Assembly: GCA_001898165.1 (NCBI GenBank)
Contig: MKTD01000075.1
Span: forward strand, 1-36,743
Direction of reading: 5' to 3'
DNA from: Bacteroidia bacterium 43-41
GTDB taxonomy: Bacteria; Bacteroidota; Bacteroidia; Bacteroidales; Dysgonomonadaceae
DNA length: 36,743 bases
The first letter of the stretch is position 1; every line of letters begins with the position of its first letter. The notes beneath the pieces were generated by a model. It saw only the letters and a program-made list of their open reading frames with translations. It made no database searches and had not been told where the DNA came from. Below are positions 9,847-19,079 of the stretch, one piece after another. Both the position numbers and the translations under genes were made by a program.

Positions 9847-10830
9847 ATGGAGTTAGAGTTTAATAACAAAAACACTAAAGTCAAACAGTTAGCAGATTAC
9901 ATTCAGCGAAGCATATCGATAAGTGAGCTGATGCCAGGGGATAAATTGCCATCAATCAACACGTTAAGTGCGCGACACAACATATCTCGCGACACCGTTT
10001 TCAAGGCTTTTAATGAACTGAAAGCACGGGGTTTAATAGAATCCATTCACGGAAAAAACTATCATGTGAGCTACCAGATGAAAAATGTGCTGCTCATCCT
10101 CGATGAATATACGCCATTCAAAGACGTGCTATACAACACATTAATTTCTAAATTGCCTACAAGCTATAAAATTGATCTTTGGTTTCATCAATACAACGAA
10201 AACCTGTTCAATAACATTGTTCAGGAATCATACGGAATGTACAATAAATACCTGATCATGAATTACAGCAACGAAATGCTTGCCGGGTCATTATCAAAAA
10301 TCAATCCCGATAAATTGTTGCTGCTCGATTTCGGCAATTTCGATAAAAGAGGGTTGTCGTATGTTTGTCAGGATTTTGACCGGGGATTTTATGACGCCTT
10401 GGATCAGGCAAAAGAAGATTTCAGAAAATATAAAAAAATAGTTTTCTTATTCGATAAGAGGCACAAACATCCGCAAAGCAGCAAAGAGTATTTTATTAAG
10501 TTCTGCTTTGATAATCATTTCGAATTTGAAATTATCGATTCCTTCACACCCAAAACGCCTGTGGTGGAAGGCACGTTATACATTATCATCAAGCAAACCG
10601 ATGTGGTAGAGGTTATTAAAAGAAGTAAAACAGACAATCTTAAAGTTGGTAAGCAATTTGGAATTATCGGCTACAATAATAACCCTTTTTACGAAGTGAT
10701 AGAGAACGGAATTGCGGCCATCAGTATCGATTGGGAAGAGATGGGCAATTTAGCCGCCGACTTTGTGATAAACGGCAGGCAGATAACCCGCTATCTTCCG
10801 ACAAAAATCATCAAAAGGGATTCCTATTAA
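9847..10830 (+). CDS. fucR: GntR-family regulator of fucose utilisation (FucR-like)
   Basis: 327-residue transcription factor. Residues about 5-78 form a GntR-type winged helix-turn-helix (MPGDKLPSINTLSARHNISR, then TVFKAFNELKARGLIESIHGKNYHV). Residues about 80-327 resemble a sugar-binding, periplasmic-binding-protein-like effector domain of the LacI/GntR chimeric type found in Bacteroidetes, ending in IGYNNNPFYEVIENGIAAIS. In Bacteroides thetaiotaomicron a GntR-type FucR sits directly upstream of fucI and represses the fucose operon until L-fucose binds; the order here is the same. The gap to fucI is 85 bp with no terminator. The symbol rests on domain type plus position; the ligand is inferred. 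Confidence 0.82.
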   Translation: MELEFNNKNTKVKQLADYIQRSISISELMPGDKLPSINTLSARHNISRDTVFKAFNELKARGLIESIHGKNYHVSYQMKNVLLILDEYTPFKDVLYNTLISKLPTSYKIDLWFHQYNENLFNNIVQESYGMYNKYLIMNYSNEMLAGSLSKINPDKLLLLDFGNFDKRGLSYVCQDFDRGFYDALDQAKEDFRKYKKIVFLFDKRHKHPQSSKEYFIKFCFDNHFEFEIIDSFTPKTPVVEGTLYIIIKQTDVVEVIKRSKTDNLKVGKQFGIIGYNNNPFYEVIENGIAAISIDWEEMGNLAADFVINGRQITRYLPTKIIKRDSY

Positions 10831-10915
10831 ATTTTTTAGTGCGGCATCAGCACTGTTCATAACTCAGATCGACAAGCTATAAAAATTTATTTAATCATTA
10901 AACAGGCACAAGTCT

Positions 10916-12685
10916 ATGAAAACTTATCCGAAAATCGGCATCCGTCCCGCCATCGACGGCCGGCAGGGAGGCGTCAGAGAAAGCCTCGAAGAAAAAACAA
11001 TGAACCTGGCAAAAGCAGTTGCCGGTCTTATAAGCTCAAACTTAAAAAACGGCGATGGAAGCCCTGTTGTATGCGTGATCGCCGACACAACTATTGGCCG
11101 CGTGGGCGAAAGCGCAGCCTGTGCCGCTAAATTTGAGCGCGAAGGCGTGGGATCAACCATAACCGTCACATCGTGCTGGTGCTATGGCTCCGAAACCATG
11201 GACATGAATCCCTATTATCCTAAGGCAGTATGGGGCTTCAACGGGACCGAGCGCCCGGGCGCCGTCTATTTAGCAGCAGTTTTAGCGGCTCATGCGCAAA
11301 AAGGGCTGCCCGCATTTGGTATTTACGGACACGATGTACAAGATTTGGACGACAACTCCATCCCCGATGACGTGGCGGAAAAACTGCTGCGTTTTGCCCG
11401 TAGCGCCCAAGCGGCAGCCACCATGCGCGGTAAATCCTATCTTTCGATAGGAAGCGTTTCCATGGGAATTGCCGGATCGATTGTCGATCCCGATTTCTTT
11501 CAGGATTACTTGGGAATGCGAAACGAACAGGTAGAATCTATAGAGATCCTTCGCCGTATGGAAGAGAGAATTTACGATCGGGAAGAGTTTGCCAAAGCGA
11601 TGGAATGGACCAAAAAGTATTGTATGCCCAATGAAGCGGCAGACCTCAACCGTCCTGAAAAAGCAAAAACCCGTGCCGAAAAGGATGCCGACTGGGAGTT
11701 TGTAGTGAAGATGACCCTCATCATCCGCGACTTGATGACCGGCAATCACAAGCTTAAAGAATTGGGATTCAAAGAGGAAGCCATCGGGCACAATGCCATT
11801 GCCGCCGGTTTTCAGGGACAACGTCAGTGGACCGACTATAAACCGAACGGTGACTTTTCAGAAGCCCTGCTCTGCTCATCGTTTGACTGGAACGGGGTTC
11901 GCGAAGCTTTTGTACTTGCCACTGAAAACGATGCCTGCAACGGTATAGCCATGCTGTTTGGACATCTCCTGACCAACACTTCCCAAATTTTCTCCGACGT
12001 ACGTACCTACTGGAGCCCCACGGCGGTGAAACGTGTTACGGGAAAAGAGCTGACCGGAAAAGCGAAAAACGGGATTATCCACCTGATCAATTCCGGTGCT
12101 ACCACGCTCGATGCGACCGGAAAACAGCGGAAAGACGGCAAACCGGCCATGAAGCCGTTCTGGGAGATTAGCGAAAAAGAGGTGGAGGAATGCTTAGCGG
12201 CCACCAGGTGGTGTCCGGCAAACCGCGATTATTTCCGCGGAGGCGGCTTCTCTTCCCATTTCCTTTCGGAAGGCGGGATGCCCGTCACCATGTCCCGGAT
12301 AAACCTGGTAAAAGGCGTTGGTCCGGTTCTTCAATTGGCCGAAGGGTGGACTGTGGAGCTCGATCCTGAAATCCACAAAACGCTTAACGAGCGCACCGAC
12401 CGTACTTGGCCCACCACCTGGTTTGTTCCAAGATTAACCGATAAGCCGGCTTTCAAAGATGTCTATTCAGTAATGAATAACTGGGGAGCCAACCATGGCG
12501 CCATCAGCTACGGGCACATCGGACAGGACTTGATAACACTGGCATCCATCCTTCGCATCCCGGTGTGTATGCACAATGTGGAAGAAGATGAAATATTCCG
12601 CCCTGCAGCATGGAATGCATTGGGAATGGATAAAGAAGGCGCCGATTATCGTGCCTGTGCAAACTTCGGTCCGGTTTACAAATGA
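10916..12685 (+). CDS. fucI: L-fucose isomerase
   Basis: Cytoplasmic Mn-dependent ketol isomerase converting L-fucose to L-fuculose, the first intracellular step of fucose breakdown (it also acts on D-arabinose in many species). The 589-residue length and collinearity with E. coli FucI are nearly perfect. Metal ligands correspond to E337 (ATENDACNG), D361 ([10 protein letters not shown]) and H527 ([13 protein letters not shown]). The N-terminal [20 protein letters not shown] segment is typical. The gene follows fucR and precedes the wrecked fucP. No fuculokinase or fuculose-phosphate aldolase gene is in the window, so the remaining pathway steps must be encoded elsewhere or be lost. Confidence 0.96.
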   Translation: MKTYPKIGIRPAIDGRQGGVRESLEEKTMNLAKAVAGLISSNLKNGDGSPVVCVIADTTIGRVGESAACAAKFEREGVGSTITVTSCWCYGSETMDMNPYYPKAVWGFNGTERPGAVYLAAVLAAHAQKGLPAFGIYGHDVQDLDDNSIPDDVAEKLLRFARSAQAAATMRGKSYLSIGSVSMGIAGSIVDPDFFQDYLGMRNEQVESIEILRRMEERIYDREEFAKAMEWTKKYCMPNEAADLNRPEKAKTRAEKDADWEFVVKMTLIIRDLMTGNHKLKELGFKEEAIGHNAIAAGFQGQRQWTDYKPNGDFSEALLCSSFDWNGVREAFVLATENDACNGIAMLFGHLLTNTSQIFSDVRTYWSPTAVKRVTGKELTGKAKNGIIHLINSGATTLDATGKQRKDGKPAMKPFWEISEKEVEECLAATRWCPANRDYFRGGGFSSHFLSEGGMPVTMSRINLVKGVGPVLQLAEGWTVELDPEIHKTLNERTDRTWPTTWFVPRLTDKPAFKDVYSVMNNWGANHGAISYGHIGQDLITLASILRIPVCMHNVEEDEIFRPAAWNALGMDKEGADYRACANFGPVYK

Positions 12686-12709
12686 CATCTCACAACCAAT
12701 AATGTACCG

Positions 12710-12993
12710 ATGAAGACCAACAGGTTAAATACCAAGCCGGCGGTTATTGAGAAGAAGTACATCGTTCCCTTTGTCCTTATCACCAGCCTGTTCGCGCTGT
12801 GGGGATTTGCCAATGACATCACCAATCCGATGGTGGCGGCGCTTTGATGCCTCCCCTGCAAGGCTCTATTATCGATTTGGGAACCGTAGCGGGGCTGCCT
12901 GCCGTGAACGTATCGTTTATTTTGCCTTTCATTTGTTTCGCTGTGATCTGCGTTTACGGCGCAAGAACAAACAGAAGGAGAATTGTGGGTTAA
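12710..12993 (+). pseudogene. fucP: L-fucose permease remnant with large internal deletion
   Basis: Two pieces of a major-facilitator fucose:proton symporter abut. From 12710, 45 codons encode the N terminus (VPFVLITSLFALWGFANDIT, then NPMVAAL) and end at TGA 12845-12847. From 12847, in another frame, 48 codons encode the extreme C terminus (MPPLQGSIIDLGTVAG, then FILPFICFAVICVYGARTNR) and end at TAA 12991-12993. Complete FucP proteins have about 400-440 residues, so roughly three quarters of the transporter, including nearly all helices, is missing. Stop and start share an A (TGATG), making the joint look like a tiny two-gene unit. It begins 24 bp after fucI, where an intact fucP is expected. 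Neither piece could transport sugar. Confidence 0.88.
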
Positions 12994-13092
12994 GACCGGT
13001 TCTGCATCAACGCCCATCAATCGGAAGATATGTGAAAGTTGAGTATGTTACAAAGCATAGTAAAAAATTATTAAAAAGTGGCAGATATACAC

Positions 13093-13100
13093 TACTTTTG
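13093..13100 (+). promoter_or_regulatory. -7 box for the GH109-GH110 unit
   Basis: TACTTTTG matches TAnnTTTG and lies 36 bp before the ATG at 13137, in an AT-rich stretch. The two glycosidase genes can therefore be transcribed independently of fucI. Confidence 0.5.
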
Positions 13101-13136
13101 TATATTTATCCTGAATTAATTAAAACATTCAAAGTA

Positions 13137-14549
13137 ATGAAAAAACTGTTCTTTTTATCCATTATTACAGCCGCTCTTTTAGCATCTTGTAACACAGGCC
13201 CTGCAAAAGAAAAAACGACTGGAACTTTTCAACCCCTCGAGACCGTAGTGCCTGCCCGTCCTGCCGGACAAAAGCATGTTTTGGGATTGACAACGCCAAA
13301 AATCGACACGGTTCGCGTAGGATTCATCGGACTGGGAATGCGCGGGCCGGGCGCCGTAGAACGATTCACTCACATTCCGGAAACGAAAATCGTTGCCCTT
13401 TGTGATTTACATGCCGACAGAGTTGAAAAATCTCAACAAATTCTCGACAAAGCAGGGCTGCCCCGCGCTGCAGCATATAGTGGAAGCGAAGAGGCCTGGA
13501 AAGAACTTTGTCAGAGAGACGACATCGACCTGGTTTATATCGCGACAGACTGGAAACACCATGCTCAAATGATGATCTACGCAATGGAGCAGGGGAAGCA
13601 TGTAGCTTGTGAAGTACCGGCCGCCATGACGTTAGAAGAGATATGGGATGTTGTCAACACAGCAGAACGTACTCAAAAACACTGCATGCAATTGGAGAAC
13701 TGCGTCTATGATTTCTTTGAACTCACCACGCTCAACATGGCTCAACAAGGTGTTTTTGGAGATATCCTCTACGCCGAAGGCGCTTACATCCACCAACTGG
13801 AAGATTTCTGGGAGTCTTACGAAGGCGACTGGCGCATGGAATACAACAAAACACACCGGGGAGATGTTTATGCTACCCATGGGATGGGGCCTGCCTGCCA
13901 GGTTCTGGATATCCATCGGGGCGACAAAATGAACTACCTGGTTGCCATGGATAGCAAACCGGTCAGCATCCCGGCTTTCCTGAAGGAAAAGCGCGGTGAA
14001 GAGGTGACCGACTTCCAAAACGGACAGCACACCATGACAATGATCCGTACCGAAAACGGAAAAACGCTCCACATCCAACACGATGTTGCTTCTCCCCGTC
14101 CTTACAGCCGTATGTACCAGGTGCAAGGGACAAAAGGATTTGCGAACAAATATCCGAATGAAGGCTATGCCCTGAAAGCTGATGCCGTTGAAACTGGAAG
14201 CGTTCCCAGTCACGAAAATTTGTCTGCACACGAGTATGTGTCGGATGAAGTGAAAAAAGCACTGATGGACAAATACAAACATCCGATCCAAATCGAACTC
14301 GAAGAGACCGCGAAAAAAGTGGGCGGACACGGCGGGATGGACTTTATCATGGATTATCGCCTGATTTACTGCTTGAGAAACGGGCTTCCACTCGATATGG
14401 ATGTATATGACCTGGCAGAATGGTGCTGTATGGGGCCGCTGACAGCCCTTTCGCTCGAAAACAACTCCGCTCCGGTAGCAATTCCCGACTTCACCCGCGG
14501 GCACTGGAACGATATAAAGGGATTCAGGCATGCGTTTGTTGGCAAATAA
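13137..14549 (+). CDS. GH109 family lipoprotein (putative alpha-N-acetylgalactosaminidase)
   Basis: 470-residue Gfo/Idh/MocA-fold protein of the glycoside hydrolase family 109 type. It uses NAD in an oxidation-elimination mechanism; characterised members remove terminal alpha-GalNAc, including from blood-group A antigen. The signal peptide MKKLFFLSIITAALLASC gives lipidated Cys18, so the enzyme is envelope-anchored. The Rossmann motif GLGMRG (GxGxxG) is at 65-70. Family stretches include CDLHADRVEKSQQ, YIATDWKHHAQM, HCMQLENCVYDFFELTTLNM and HRGDVYATHGMGPACQ. The frame stays open upstream to 12747, but that part crosses the fucP remnant and is not coding; the ATG at 13137 gives the signal peptide. 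Its last 20 bp overlap the GH110 gene. A plain oxidoreductase is the alternative. Confidence 0.86.
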   Translation: MKKLFFLSIITAALLASCNTGPAKEKTTGTFQPLETVVPARPAGQKHVLGLTTPKIDTVRVGFIGLGMRGPGAVERFTHIPETKIVALCDLHADRVEKSQQILDKAGLPRAAAYSGSEEAWKELCQRDDIDLVYIATDWKHHAQMMIYAMEQGKHVACEVPAAMTLEEIWDVVNTAERTQKHCMQLENCVYDFFELTTLNMAQQGVFGDILYAEGAYIHQLEDFWESYEGDWRMEYNKTHRGDVYATHGMGPACQVLDIHRGDKMNYLVAMDSKPVSIPAFLKEKRGEEVTDFQNGQHTMTMIRTENGKTLHIQHDVASPRPYSRMYQVQGTKGFANKYPNEGYALKADAVETGSVPSHENLSAHEYVSDEVKKALMDKYKHPIQIELEETAKKVGGHGGMDFIMDYRLIYCLRNGLPLDMDVYDLAEWCCMGPLTALSLENNSAPVAIPDFTRGHWNDIKGFRHAFVGK

Positions 14550-16383
14550 TACTTATATCTGCTTACTCTTTGCCATCCTGATGCTCTGCACAGGGTGTGT
14601 CTCAACAAAACCGGGTTTCACGTTGAACGTGAAACCCGGTACAAAAGAAGACGCTTCGGTTGCGGCAGTCAAGCTGGTCGGGCAGCTGCAATCGCGAAAA
14701 GGGACCGCGCCCATTATCATTACTATTCCGAAAGGGCGGTACGATTTTTATCCCGACAGCGCTTTTGTGCGTGAATATTACATCTCGAATCACGATCAGG
14801 ACAACCCCAAAAAGGTGGGCTTCGCGCTTGAAGGCCTGCAAAACGTAACCATTGACGGGCAAGGTTCGGAGTTTATTTTCCACGGACGTATGATCCCTTT
14901 CGCTATCCTGAAAGGCCGAAACATCACACTGAAGAACTTCTCCATCGACTTTGAACTTCCGGCCTTACGCCAGCTCAACATCCTGGAGGTGAATGTCGGT
15001 AACAATGAACTGCTTGCCGAAATTTACCCTCAGGGGAACTACCGCATCGATAACGAACAGCTGGTCCTTTTGGGAGAAGGATATGAGGTTATCCCGCGAG
15101 GCTCCATGGCATTCCGGTCCGACAAACGTCTAACGTACATGCGCAGTGACGTGGGTTTTAATCCGCAATCGGTTACGGAAGTGTCACCCAATGTTTTACG
15201 CATCAAGGGGTGGAACGAGGTGAAAAAAACATCCCCGGATGAACGTTATGTATTGCGTTCGTGGTATCGCCCCACACCCGGTATTTTCATAAGCGAATGT
15301 ACCAATACTGTTTTAGAAAACGTAAAAGTACATTACGCCGAAGGGATGGGCATGCTGGCACAGATGAGTGAAAACATTACATTAGACGGGTTCTCGGTTT
15401 GCCTGAAAGGTGCAGAGGACCCCCGTTTTTTCACTACCCAGGCCGACGCGACGCATTTTTCGGCGTGCAAAGGTGTGATTATCTCAAAAAACGGACTTTA
15501 TGAAGGGATGGCCGATGACGCCATAAACATACACGGAACTTACCTGCGCATCACCCGCCGCGTAAACGACAATACACTGCAAGCCCGCTACATGCATCCG
15601 CAATCGTGGGGTTTCAAATGGGGAGAAACGGGCGACAGCATACAGTTTGTGGAATCGGAGAAGATGGAATTGGCAGGCAATCACGTCAACACCATTGCAT
15701 CAATTAAAGCTATCGACAAACCTACCGAATTTGGTGCAAAAGAGTTTGAAATAACATTTGCCGACGCACTTCCACAGGAAATTTCCGAAACCGGAAAATT
15801 CGGGATCGAAAACCTGACACAAACTCCCGAAGTGATTTTCTCCAACAACATTATTCGCAACAACCGTGCACGCGGTGCGCTGTTCAGCACGCCCAGGCGT
15901 GTGGTTTGCGAAAACAACCTCTTCGATCATACCCACGGAACGGCTATCCTGCTTTGCGGCGACTGTAACGGCTGGTACGAGACCGGTGCTTGCAAAGAGG
16001 TGATCATAAGAAACAACAGGTTTATCAACGCACTTACGGCAACCTACCAGTTTACAAATGCCATTATCTCCATCTACCCCGAGATACCCAACCTCAAGGA
16101 ACAACAGCAGTTTTTCCATTCGGGTATCGTCATCGAAGACAATACGTTTGAAACATTCGACCGCCCTCTCGTTTACGCCAAGTCAACCAACGGACTGATT
16201 TTCCGTAACAACACCGTTACCTGCAATACCGAGTTTGAACCGTTCCACTGGAATAAATACCCGTTTTTCTTTGAACGAGTTGACAACATCCTTATCGAAA
16301 ACAATCGCTTCGAAAACGGATGGGATCCGGAAAAGGAGATAAAGACGGAGCTCTCAACAAGCGATGCGGTTACGGTTAGATGA
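14530..16383 (+). CDS. GH110 family lipoprotein (putative alpha-1,3-galactosidase)
   Basis: 617-residue right-handed beta-helix protein matching glycoside hydrolase family 110, which cleaves terminal alpha-1,3-linked galactose from blood-group B or linear alpha-Gal structures with inversion. The N terminus is a lipoprotein-like signal ending LCTGC (Cys23; -3 is Cys, slightly atypical). Conserved family stretches include YAEGMGMLAQMSENITLDGF, GLYEGMADDAINIHGTYLRI and HPQSWGFKWGETGDSIQF, and the parallel-helix repeats FSNNIIRNNRARGALFST and IIRNNRF are visible. The start overlaps the GH109 gene by 20 bp, implying translational coupling. Codons 27-37 lie inside a perfect 31-bp DNA palindrome. 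GH110A versus B specificity (branched only, or also linear) cannot be decided here. Confidence 0.88.
   Translation: MRLLANNTYICLLFAILMLCTGCVSTKPGFTLNVKPGTKEDASVAAVKLVGQLQSRKGTAPIIITIPKGRYDFYPDSAFVREYYISNHDQDNPKKVGFALEGLQNVTIDGQGSEFIFHGRMIPFAILKGRNITLKNFSIDFELPALRQLNILEVNVGNNELLAEIYPQGNYRIDNEQLVLLGEGYEVIPRGSMAFRSDKRLTYMRSDVGFNPQSVTEVSPNVLRIKGWNEVKKTSPDERYVLRSWYRPTPGIFISECTNTVLENVKVHYAEGMGMLAQMSENITLDGFSVCLKGAEDPRFFTTQADATHFSACKGVIISKNGLYEGMADDAINIHGTYLRITRRVNDNTLQARYMHPQSWGFKWGETGDSIQFVESEKMELAGNHVNTIASIKAIDKPTEFGAKEFEITFADALPQEISETGKFGIENLTQTPEVIFSNNIIRNNRARGALFSTPRRVVCENNLFDHTHGTAILLCGDCNGWYETGACKEVIIRNNRFINALTATYQFTNAIISIYPEIPNLKEQQQFFHSGIVIEDNTFETFDRPLVYAKSTNGLIFRNNTVTCNTEFEPFHWNKYPFFFERVDNILIENNRFENGWDPEKEIKTELSTSDAVTVR
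14610..14640. repeat. Perfect 31-bp palindrome inside the GH110 gene
   Basis: The 15-base arm ACCGGGTTTCACGTT (14610-14624) is followed by one central base and its exact reverse complement (14626-14640). It lies just after the signal peptide and encodes KPGFTLNVKPG. It would form a very stable hairpin in RNA. On the minus strand it is followed by TTTT, terminator-like; on the plus strand there is no T run. Confidence 0.97.
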
Positions 16384-16580
16384 TTTACCTATTTTATTAA
16401 CAATCGGTTGTTGTCTGCCACCATCCGGGCCACGGTCGATAATACATCTAAGGTGAAAGTCTCCGATTATGCCGTGTCTGGAAAACAGAACGGGAAAAAA
16501 TAACAGCAGAAGACGTTTATGTTTTGATGACGTTGAAATCGGGACAGAAAGCGAAACCGGAATTTATTGCATTCGCTTAA
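16384..16580 (+). pseudogene. Decayed 3' fragment of an unidentified gene
   Basis: Directly after the GH110 stop, an open frame from 16384 reads FTYFINNRLLSATIRATVDN, then TSKVKVSDYAVSGKQNGKK, and stops at TAA 16501-16503 after a run of six A. Adding one A there joins it to a second frame, ITAEDVYVLMTLKSGQKAKP then EFIAFA, ending at TAA 16578-16580. There is no start codon. It looks like the last ~65 codons of a lost gene with a homopolymer frameshift. I do not recognise the parent; a secreted carbohydrate-active protein would fit the neighbourhood. Its end overlaps the 3' end of the TPR gene on the other strand by 17 bp. Confidence 0.5.
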
Positions 16581-18636
16581 TGATACTGTAAGACTCCACG
16601 ATACCCAACTCGCCGGCTTTGCGGAGGTCGTCTAATCCGAGGGCAGTCTCGCCAATCGATAACCGCGACAATCCGCGGTTGAAATAGGCTTCGGCAAACT
16701 GCGGCTCAATCTTCAACGCTTTGCTGTAACTGTCTATCGCTGCACGATAGTCTTTTTCCAGGCTGTAGATCTCAGCCATATTGTAGTATGCGAAAATAAA
16801 ATCGGGATCAAGGCGCAAGACCGTTTCATAATCCTTTAAAATAGCATCGTACCTGAACGACTTCGTTGAAACTTCGGGTATTTTCGCCCTGGCAATTCCC
16901 GGCAGCTCTTTCAGCCTGTCGGCCGGACTTACGCCCACCGGAGATTCTTGAGTAACCGCTTCGGGGGGAAGCAGGGGATCAAGTTCTAATTGCTTCGACA
17001 TGATTACCGCCCGTACAAAATAAGGCTGCAAAAAATCGGGCTGCAGCTCAATAGCCTTATTGATGTCCTTCAGCGCGTTTTCATAATCCTGAACCAGCAT
17101 AAAATCCATTCCCCGCCCGAAATAGAGTTTGGCATCGTTTGGCCTTTGCACCAGCAACCGCGAAAAATTATCAATGGAGCGGAAATGCGTTTGTACCTGC
17201 ATTTCGTTCAGTGGAGCTTCGTTGTTAACAGCCTTAAGTTTCCAGTTCAGGTTCAACATACGATTTGCTTTTTCCATCGACTTGGAAAAATAGACCGGAC
17301 GATTCACTTCAAACCCTTTGTCGTAATAGGTCAACACAAATTTAGGCTCCAGCGTTACTTTCGTATTCAGGTCCTGCACCCGGCCGCGCGACTCGCGCTG
17401 GTATTTGCTTTGGCTCTTCTGCGACGCTTCCTTGTCGGCAACCACCAAAAGGTTGAATTTATCTATGTCTTTATCCGTCTCTTCGCGTGTATCTTTCGAT
17501 TCTGAAGCCCGCTTTCTCCCATCCGCCGCATCGGTTGTGGCCTGTTTTTTGGCCTTGGCCTCTTCGTTGCGTGCAGCCAGGTAATCGTGTTCCGCCCCGC
17601 GCAAATCATTCAACTGGCGTTTCATCTCAGCACGCATATAATATCCCGTGAAAAAATCGGGATGCTCATTGAGCACAACGTTCAAATCCTGTATAGCGCT
17701 CACATTGTCTCCTATCTCAGCGTGCAACGTCGCTCTGTTTATGTAAGCCATCATGTTATCGGGCTCGATCTCGATCACTTTATCAAAGTCCTTGATTGCC
17801 CGGTTGTTATCAGCCACCTGGGCACGCAGCAAACCACGGTTAAACAGGGCAATCAGATTATTCCCATCCATTTCAATCACTCTATCGTAATCGGCCATCG
17901 CTCCCCGGAGGTCGTTCAGGTTGTATTTTACCAACCCCCGATTGATGTAATTTCCGGTAAAATACGGGTCAAGCCTGATGGCCTCATCCAGATCGGCAAG
18001 CGCCTTGTTGTAATCTTTCAGCTGAAACTGCAGCACTCCGCGTGCAGAAAAAGATTGTGCCGTATATGGATCAATTTCGATGGCCTTATCGTAATCAGCC
18101 AAAGCCTTCAGCGTATCTTTTTGCTCCAGGTACATTTGTCCGCGGGTGAGATATCCAGGCACATAATCGGGGAAACGGCGCAGCAGCACTTCGAAAAACT
18201 TCTCCGCCACCTCATAATGCTTCAATTCAACATTCACGATAGCCATATTTACCAGTGTGAGCCTGTCCTCGGGAAAAAACTCCAGGCTCCGCTGATAATC
18301 GGCAGCCGCCAATTCATATTTTTCCTGATTCTGCCGGGCCGCACCGCGAAGCTGATAAGCTGCCGTATAGTAAGGATTTCGTTCAATACAGAGATTCGCA
18401 TCTTCTTCGGCACCTTTAAAATCGTCGAGCATAAATTTCGACATTGCTCTAAAATAGTACGGGTCAGCCAGATATGACTTCGCACCGATTACCTGATTAA
18501 AGTACTGTATCGCCAGCACATAATCTTCGAAGTAAAGGGCATTTTTCCCGATCATCATCACTCTGTCGGTATTCACTTGCGAAAAAACCGAAAGTGCGGA
18601 TAAAAATATGCAAACAGATATAATTATTTTTCTCAT
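16564..18636 (-). CDS. Exported tetratricopeptide-repeat protein
   Basis: 690-residue TPR protein with a signal peptide (MRKIIISVCIFLSALSVFS), so periplasmic or outer-membrane associated. TPR units fill residues about 25-350 (for example YLTRGQMYLEQKDTLKALAD, YINRGLVKYNLNDLRGAMAD) and resume at about 490-680. They are separated by a charged linker (roughly 355-400, rich in K, E, D) and a non-TPR segment. It starts directly after the tsaE stop (TAAATG, no gap), so it is third in the porX-tsaE-TPR operon. Its function is unknown; a scaffold in envelope assembly is plausible given the PorX link, but that is inference. Confidence 0.85.
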   Translation of the reverse strand: MRKIIISVCIFLSALSVFSQVNTDRVMMIGKNALYFEDYVLAIQYFNQVIGAKSYLADPYYFRAMSKFMLDDFKGAEEDANLCIERNPYYTAAYQLRGAARQNQEKYELAAADYQRSLEFFPEDRLTLVNMAIVNVELKHYEVAEKFFEVLLRRFPDYVPGYLTRGQMYLEQKDTLKALADYDKAIEIDPYTAQSFSARGVLQFQLKDYNKALADLDEAIRLDPYFTGNYINRGLVKYNLNDLRGAMADYDRVIEMDGNNLIALFNRGLLRAQVADNNRAIKDFDKVIEIEPDNMMAYINRATLHAEIGDNVSAIQDLNVVLNEHPDFFTGYYMRAEMKRQLNDLRGAEHDYLAARNEEAKAKKQATTDAADGRKRASESKDTREETDKDIDKFNLLVVADKEASQKSQSKYQRESRGRVQDLNTKVTLEPKFVLTYYDKGFEVNRPVYFSKSMEKANRMLNLNWKLKAVNNEAPLNEMQVQTHFRSIDNFSRLLVQRPNDAKLYFGRGMDFMLVQDYENALKDINKAIELQPDFLQPYFVRAVIMSKQLELDPLLPPEAVTQESPVGVSPADRLKELPGIARAKIPEVSTKSFRYDAILKDYETVLRLDPDFIFAYYNMAEIYSLEKDYRAAIDSYSKALKIEPQFAEAYFNRGLSRLSIGETALGLDDLRKAGELGIVESYSIIKRMQ

Positions 18637-19071
18637 TTATATTGTAATTCTTTTTACTGGGTTGACCGTTAGAGTCCGCTTGCCGTTATCGGCCTCGGTG
18701 ATGTAAACTTTTACGACGTTATCGGGAAGGAGCGGCTCCACCAATTCCGGCCATTCGATAAAACAGAGGTTTCCGCTGTAGAAATAGTCTTCGTAACCGA
18801 AATCGAACACTTCTTCCAGTTTATTGATGCGATAAAAATCGAAATGATAAATGGAATTCCCTTTGCTGTCCCTGTATTCGTTGACAATAGCGAATGTGGG
18901 GCTGGCAATAGTTTCCAACACACCCAACTCTTCGCAAACGGCTTTAATGAACGTGGTTTTACCGGCACCCATCGCGCCATAGAAAGCAAAAACTTTTTCG
19001 TCCCCTATTTCGGCGATAAATTGTCCGGCCGCCTTATTTATCCCGGAGATATCGTTTATTATTAGCTGCAT
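18637..19071 (-). CDS. tsaE: tRNA t6A37 threonylcarbamoyltransferase complex ATPase TsaE
   Basis: 144-residue P-loop ATPase that works with TsaB, TsaD and TsaC to make N6-threonylcarbamoyladenosine in ANN-decoding tRNAs. The Walker A motif GAMGAGKTT is at 32-40 and LCFIEWPEL near the C terminus is typical. The ATG at 19069-19071, preceded by GAAGAAG, is preferred. A GTG at 19081-19083 overlapping the porX stop (GTGA) would add four residues and is an alternative. It lies between porX and the TPR gene. Confidence 0.93.
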   Translation of the reverse strand: MQLIINDISGINKAAGQFIAEIGDEKVFAFYGAMGAGKTTFIKAVCEELGVLETIASPTFAIVNEYRDSKGNSIYHFDFYRINKLEEVFDFGYEDYFYSGNLCFIEWPELVEPLLPDNVVKVYITEADNGKRTLTVNPVKRITI

Positions 19072-19079
19072 ATTCTTCT

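Noticed and set aside
10831-10915. Terminator between fucR and fucI
   Set aside because: AGTGC/GCACT can pair, but the T run precedes the stem instead of following it, so it would not terminate on either strand.
12747-13136. N-terminal extension of the GH109 protein by 130 residues
   Set aside because: It runs out of frame across the fucP remnant and through the promoter; the ATG at 13137 gives a proper lipoprotein signal peptide.
13137-14549. Simple sugar dehydrogenase of the Gfo/Idh/MocA family
   Set aside because: Considered, but the lipoprotein signal, the family-specific stretches and the adjoining GH110 gene favour GH109.
17587-18477. 296-codon plus-strand open frame
   Set aside because: Antisense shadow of the TPR gene; its periodicity follows the TPR repeats on the coding strand.
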